A DNA stretch of 64,000 nt from Diphasiastrum complanatum (taxonomy: Eukaryota; Streptophyta; Lycopodiopsida; Lycopodiales; Lycopodiaceae), in the NCBI GenBank assembly GCA_029204225.1, contig CM055104.1:22321952-22385951 (forward strand), given 5' to 3'. Below, one piece after another: positions 59,640 to 64,000 of the stretch (within the stretch, counting starts at the first letter, position 1; each line of letters starts with the position of its first letter). Both the position numbers and the translations under genes were made by a program. The notes below the pieces were generated by a model, which saw only the letters and a program-made list of their open reading frames with translations, did no database searches and was not told the DNA's origin.

Positions 59640-60354
59640 TAGTGCAAGCCTTTTCTACACCATATGATAGTGGATGTAAGCTTACTAAAGCTGAGAACAA
59701 TCAGGATGTAGATGGGAAGTTATATAGAAAGCTTGTTTGGAAGCTTAATCTATCTAACTACTACGAGACCATATATTGCATACTGTTAGTATGGTTAGTC
59801 AGTTTATGGCTAAGCCTGAGCAGATTCTCTAGAAAGCTGCTAAGCGAGTACTCAGATATATCAAGGGTACTTTAAGGTTTCGTATTTGGTATGTTCGGAT
59901 GTTTTGCAACTACAAGGATATGTGGATGCTAATTGGGTTGGAGATGCAAAAGATCGAAGATCTATTACAAGTTATGTCTTTAGTCTTGGTTCAGGTTCCA
60001 TATCTTGGAGTTCAAAGAAGCAGCATATTATTGCATTATCATCTACAAGGCAGATTACCGAGCTACTACTAGTGCAGCTAGTGAAGCAATATGGTTACGA
60101 AGGATTCTACAGGATCTTCATATGGTACATGATACACCTACTTCAAAGTTGTATCAAATTGGCGAAGAATCCAGTTTTTCACAGTAGGACAAAGCACATC
60201 AAAGTACAACAAGACTTCATCAGAGAGAAGATCCAAAGTGGTGAAGTGGAGCTTATTTAGTGCCCTACAGAAGAGCAAGTTGTAAATATCTTTACCAAAC
60301 GACTTGGCAAAGAAAATTTTCAGAAATTTAGAGAAATTCTAGGAGTAAATAGAT
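59640..60354 (+). pseudogene. copia RT-end and RNase H remnant, next to an LTR
   Basis: It opens with STPYDSGCKLTKAENNQDVD and GKLYRKLV (RT end). RNase H follows: LQGYVDANWVGDAKDRRSIT, SISWSSKKQHIIALSS, NPVFHSRTKHIKVQQDFIRE, and a tail (CPTEEQVVNIFTKRLGKENF) read past one stop. A purine tract (TTAGGGGGGAG) ends at 60379 and an LTR starts at 60380. Frame changes break the middle of RNase H. Confidence 0.8.
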
Positions 60355-60379
60355 AACAAAGTAAACATTAGGGGGGAGT

Positions 60380-61157
60380 GTTAGAAATTATTGCTTATTT
60401 GTACCCCTATTGTTGGTCTGGCCATACTTGTGACCTATTTTAGGGGCCATTTCTATTTTTAGTATATCAAAGTCAAAGTCCTAAAGTCAAGTCAATTAGT
60501 CTTGCATGTAGGAGAGCATACTAGTTTCAGAATAGAATATGATTTTTCACTAAGAAATTTAATAAGGCTCTTCACCCAAAATAGAGAGCAACTATAGTAA
60601 TCAGCTTTTTGCTTTATGCTTTTAGCTTTTGCTAAGGACCAGAGTAATTATGTAAGGAGGGCTGACGTCACACCGCCATTCATTCCATTGTAGAGAGCTA
60701 TGCTCATTCTCTGTAGGAAAGCAAGAGTCAAGTCACCAAGATCTAGTTATCAATCAATCTCCACAAGAAGCAAGAGAGAAGAGGCTGGGCGCCCAACTCA
60801 GAGAGAGAGAGAGAAAACAGCAACAAGAGCAATGGAGAGCAATGCTTAGCCAAACTGTAAAAATGGAATACACAATGAGTATCTAAGTACTCTACCTGGA
60901 TGTTGCCAAATGCCACTCTCCCTAAGGTTAACCACTTACTAAATGTAGGGCACCCCCAAAAGTCAAGATAGGGCCCCTAAACAAAATTACACCCCTAAGG
61001 ACCCACGAGTCAGTACATGACCAAATTTGGGTCCAACTGAACTTAAGACAAACTTAAGATGGCCTAAATAACTAAATACCCATGGCTACACAAATCTTGA
61101 CCTTTTGGGTCAAAGTAACCTATGGATTAACTTTAGCGTAGTCATTTATTTCTAACA
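60380..61157. repeat. LTR zone shared by two convergent copia elements (778 bp)
   Basis: The left end begins TGTTAGAAAT after the plus-strand element's purine tract. The right end is ATTTCTAACA before the minus-strand element's purine tract (AAGGAGGG on minus). The two ends are perfect 10-base inverted matches. The zone is either two partial 3' LTRs meeting head to head or one LTR used by both. A (GA) run lies at about 60800-60818. Confidence 0.6.
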
Positions 61158-61194
61158 CCCTCCTTAAATGACAGTGCAAAAACTGAAATCTTCA

Positions 61195-64000
61195 CTATAT
61201 AACAAAACCAACACGTGGTATCAAATTTAAAGCTTTGCATAAAGCTTCAAATCTGACTCTAGGCAACGCCTTAGTGAAGAGGTCCGCAATATTATCCTCC
61301 GTAGGACAATATTCAAGTAAAATGTGGCCATCATGAAGTCTCTCCCGAACAAAGTGATAATGGATCTCGATGTGCTTCGTCCTCGCATGAAAAACAGGAT
61401 TTCGTGCAATGGCAATAGCACTTTGACTATCACTCAAGATAAGAGTGGCTGAGGGCTCGCCAAACTTCATGTCAACAAGTAGTCTTCTCAGCCATAAACA
61501 CTATGTTGTGGCTGAAAATATCACTCTATATTCTGCCTGACTAGAAGAAGTAGCAACAGTGGGCTGCTTTTTACTTGACCAAGAAATTGCAGAATTTCCA
61601 TAGAAAAAGCAATGTCCACTTGTAGAGCGTCTAGTGTCTTGATCTCCACCCCAATCCGAGTCGAAAGATCCTCATCAATGCTTTCCAATGTGATGTCATC
61701 GAGGCATGCATGAATTGACTCATGAGTGAGACACTATAAGAAATGTCCGGTCTTGAATTACATAGGTAAATGAGACAGCCAATAGCTTGGCAATATAAAG
61801 TAGTGTCAAATGATTCACCATCACCTTGACTACTTAATTTCAGACCTGTCTCCATAGGTGTAGAAATCGGCTTGCAATCTTCCATCTTGAACCGCTTCAA
61901 AATCTGCCCAATGTAGCGTTTTTGAGAGATGAAAATTCCAGCCCCTTCTTGTACAAATTCAAGGCCAAGATAAAGTGCAATAGGCCTAAATCTGAGGTTT
62001 CAAAAACCATACCAAGATCAAGTATTACGGCATCAATCTGCTGCTCATTATTTCCCGTAATAATAATATCATCAACATAAAGCAAAATAATGATGATATA
62101 ATCTGAAGTATGCTTGACATAAAGAATAGATTCGCTAGGACTATTAGTAAACCCTCGATCACAAAAGTAGGCATGTATCTTTTGGTACCACATCCTCGGC
62201 GCTTGCTTCAGTCCATAAAGTGCCTTCTTGAGAAGACAAACTTTATCTTCTTGGCCTTCAACCAAAAAACCAGCAGGTTGTTGAAGGTACACTTCCTCAT
62301 TGAGATCACCATTGAGGAATGCTATCTTTATGTCAAGTTGCCGCAAATGCCAACCAAAGTGGGCAGCCAAAGAGGTTACTACCCTCACGGTAGTCATCCG
62401 AGCAGTAGGAGAAAAAGTTTCCTCATAATCAATCCCCTTTTGCTGAGCATAGCCTTTGGCAACGAGCCTTGCCTTGTACCTTTCAATGGTACCATCTGCC
62501 TTATACTTGATTTTGTATACCCATTTAGAACCAATTGCCTTCTTCCCATGAGGAAGATCAACAAGAACCCAAATCTGGGTTCTTCATAAGTGAGTCATAC
62601 TCATCTTGCATCGCATCCTCCCAACATTTTACTCCCTTGGCCTGCTCATAGAAAACAGGTTCTTCTGCAACATCTTCGTGAAATGTAAGAGCAAAATCTG
62701 AAAAATCAGCATAGTCCACTGATTTTGTAGAGGCACGCGTCTTTCCATCATAAAATAAACTTACTTTGTTGTCCCGCAAAGTCGACAACAGCCACCGTGG
62801 GACTGTCTTGGGCTGTCCAACAGCCATGTCTCTTCTTACAATTTGTTGTCCAAGATCCTCCGACACCGCACTTGGCTGTCCAAGATCTTCCAAAACTGGT
62901 CCTTGCTGTCCAACAGTTCCTGCAGGCTGATTTTGAGCAACAATGGGCGGTTCTTGATGAACATTAGGCTCTAACTTGACGAGGTGTTGGGCAGGTTGAA
63001 ACTAGTTGATTGCTGCCCCTTATCTCCAGCAATAGAAGATGGTACCAAATTTGGAAAAACTTCAACATTCACACTATGTGGGCTGTCCCCCTTCAAGATA
63101 TGAGTTGGGGCCACATCCAATGAATTCTTTTCATCAAAATGCACATCACGACTAACAATAACCTTGTTAGTGCTCAAATTGAACAGCCTATAGCCTTTGC
63201 TTTCACTACTATAGACAACAAAAATGCATTTAACTCCTTTATCCTCAAGCTTTGTACGAAGTTTATCCGAAACAAAAGCATAAGCCGTACAACCAAAAAT
63301 GCAAAAGTGAGAGATTGTAGGCTTCTTTCCATACCAAACTTCATAAGGAGTTAATACTTTCAATGCTTTAGTAGGACAACAATTGCTTATGTATGCTGCC
63401 GTTATAACCGCTTCAGCCCAAAACTTGTGAGGCAGCCCCTTTGCTTTGAGCATGCAACAGGCCATCTCCATAAGTGTGCGATTCTTTCGCTCGGCAACAC
63501 CATTTTGTTGAGGCGTATAGGGAGTTGTCATTTGATGTAGAATTCCCTTTTCTCGAAGAAATGCACCGAACGTATTCTTAATGTATTCCCCTCCTTGATC
63601 GGTGTGTAGGGTCTTCAAAGAATGCCCAAACTGATTTTCCACCATTGCTAGAAAATCTTTGAAACGTTGAAAAACTTCCGATTTAGCCTTCATAGGATAG
63701 ATCCATGTAAAATGGGAAAAGTCATCAATAAAAGTCACAAAATAAATGCACTTTCCAATGGATTCGGTCCTCATTGGACCACAAACATCACTATGAACCA
63801 AATCAAATTTATCAAGAACCCTTATAGTTCCATCAATTGGAAAAGGTTTCCTTTGAAACTTTCCAAGTATGCACCCCTCGCATACATGCCCTTAACTGCT
63901 CAATAGTAGGAACGTCTTCTACCATATTAAATGTCTTCAGCTTCTTCAAACTTGCAAAGTTGAGATGCCCAAACCTTGCGTGCCACAATTCAGCCAACTC
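61195..64000 (-). pseudogene. Ty1-copia D: pre-integrase to RNase H, nearly complete
   Basis: On the minus strand: LWHARFGHLNFASLKKLK-like pre-integrase at the window edge; an intact 276-codon integrase frame (63801-62971) with HSDVCGPMRTE, LHTDQGGEYIKN and NGVAERKNRTLMEMA (D, D, E present); and an RT start (62893-62558, WEDAMQDEYDSLM). The RT core (62397-61897) has LRQLDIKIAFLNGDLNEEVY, KALYGLKQAPRMWY and LLYVDDIIITG. RT end and RNase H follow (61900-61195: SDSQSAIAIARNPVFHARTK, CPTEDNIADLFTKAL). The domains sit in alternating frames, so indels break it, but the catalytic residues of integrase and RT are all kept. The 3' purine tract and LTR start lie at 61157. Confidence 0.88.

Overview
This window is nuclear DNA from a plant with a large, retrotransposon-filled genome. 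It is AT-rich overall. It holds split genes with GT-AG introns, Ty1-copia and Ty3-gypsy remnants with initiator-tRNA-Met primer sites, CACTA/Ptta-type DNA transposon genes and long (GA)n tracts. I cannot name the species. A non-flowering vascular plant is possible, but that is a guess. No rRNA, tRNA or CRISPR array was found.

Layout. 1-2828 is a minus-strand copia element cut by the window edge. 2829-6329 is AT-rich with nothing recognised. 6330-7727 is a copia RNase H scrap plus a truncated LTR. 8679-13108 is the best host gene: three exons for a multi-pass membrane protein resembling the XK-related (XKR) family. 14531-25489 is a wreck of LTR elements: an LTR with leader, a minus gypsy, an LTR splinter, a plus chromovirus-type gypsy with its LTR, and a plus copia. 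25490-33760 looks like a minus-strand Ptta/CACTA-type DNA transposon rich in GCGTGGATAATCCACGC palindromes. It was interrupted by a young non-autonomous LTR element (25644-31103, 849-bp LTRs, TSD TGTTC). 35234-40142 is a plus-strand CACTA-type element with a zinc-cluster N-terminal exon, a SET-domain ORF and a spliced Transposase_21-type gene, plus three (GA)n tracts. 40561-48245 holds a decayed coiled-coil ORF, a copia with its 3' LTR and a gag with three or four zinc knuckles. 49428-54441 is a complete non-autonomous LTR element (TSD GTTAG), with an orphan exon upstream and two exons of an omega-amidase gene downstream. 59095-64000 holds three copia pieces, two of them convergent on a back-to-back LTR zone.

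How the parts relate. Most coding sequence is selfish DNA in several layers. The two complete LTR elements are the youngest, judged by perfect TSDs and near-identical LTRs. Both use the initiator tRNA-Met primer site and lack polymerase, so they would need proteins from elsewhere. The host genes are the XKR-like gene, the omega-amidase fragment and possibly the exon at 48904-49072. The most unusual points are the SET ORF inside the CACTA unit, the XKR-like gene in a plant, and five regularly spaced hairpins in the leader of the 5-kb non-autonomous element.
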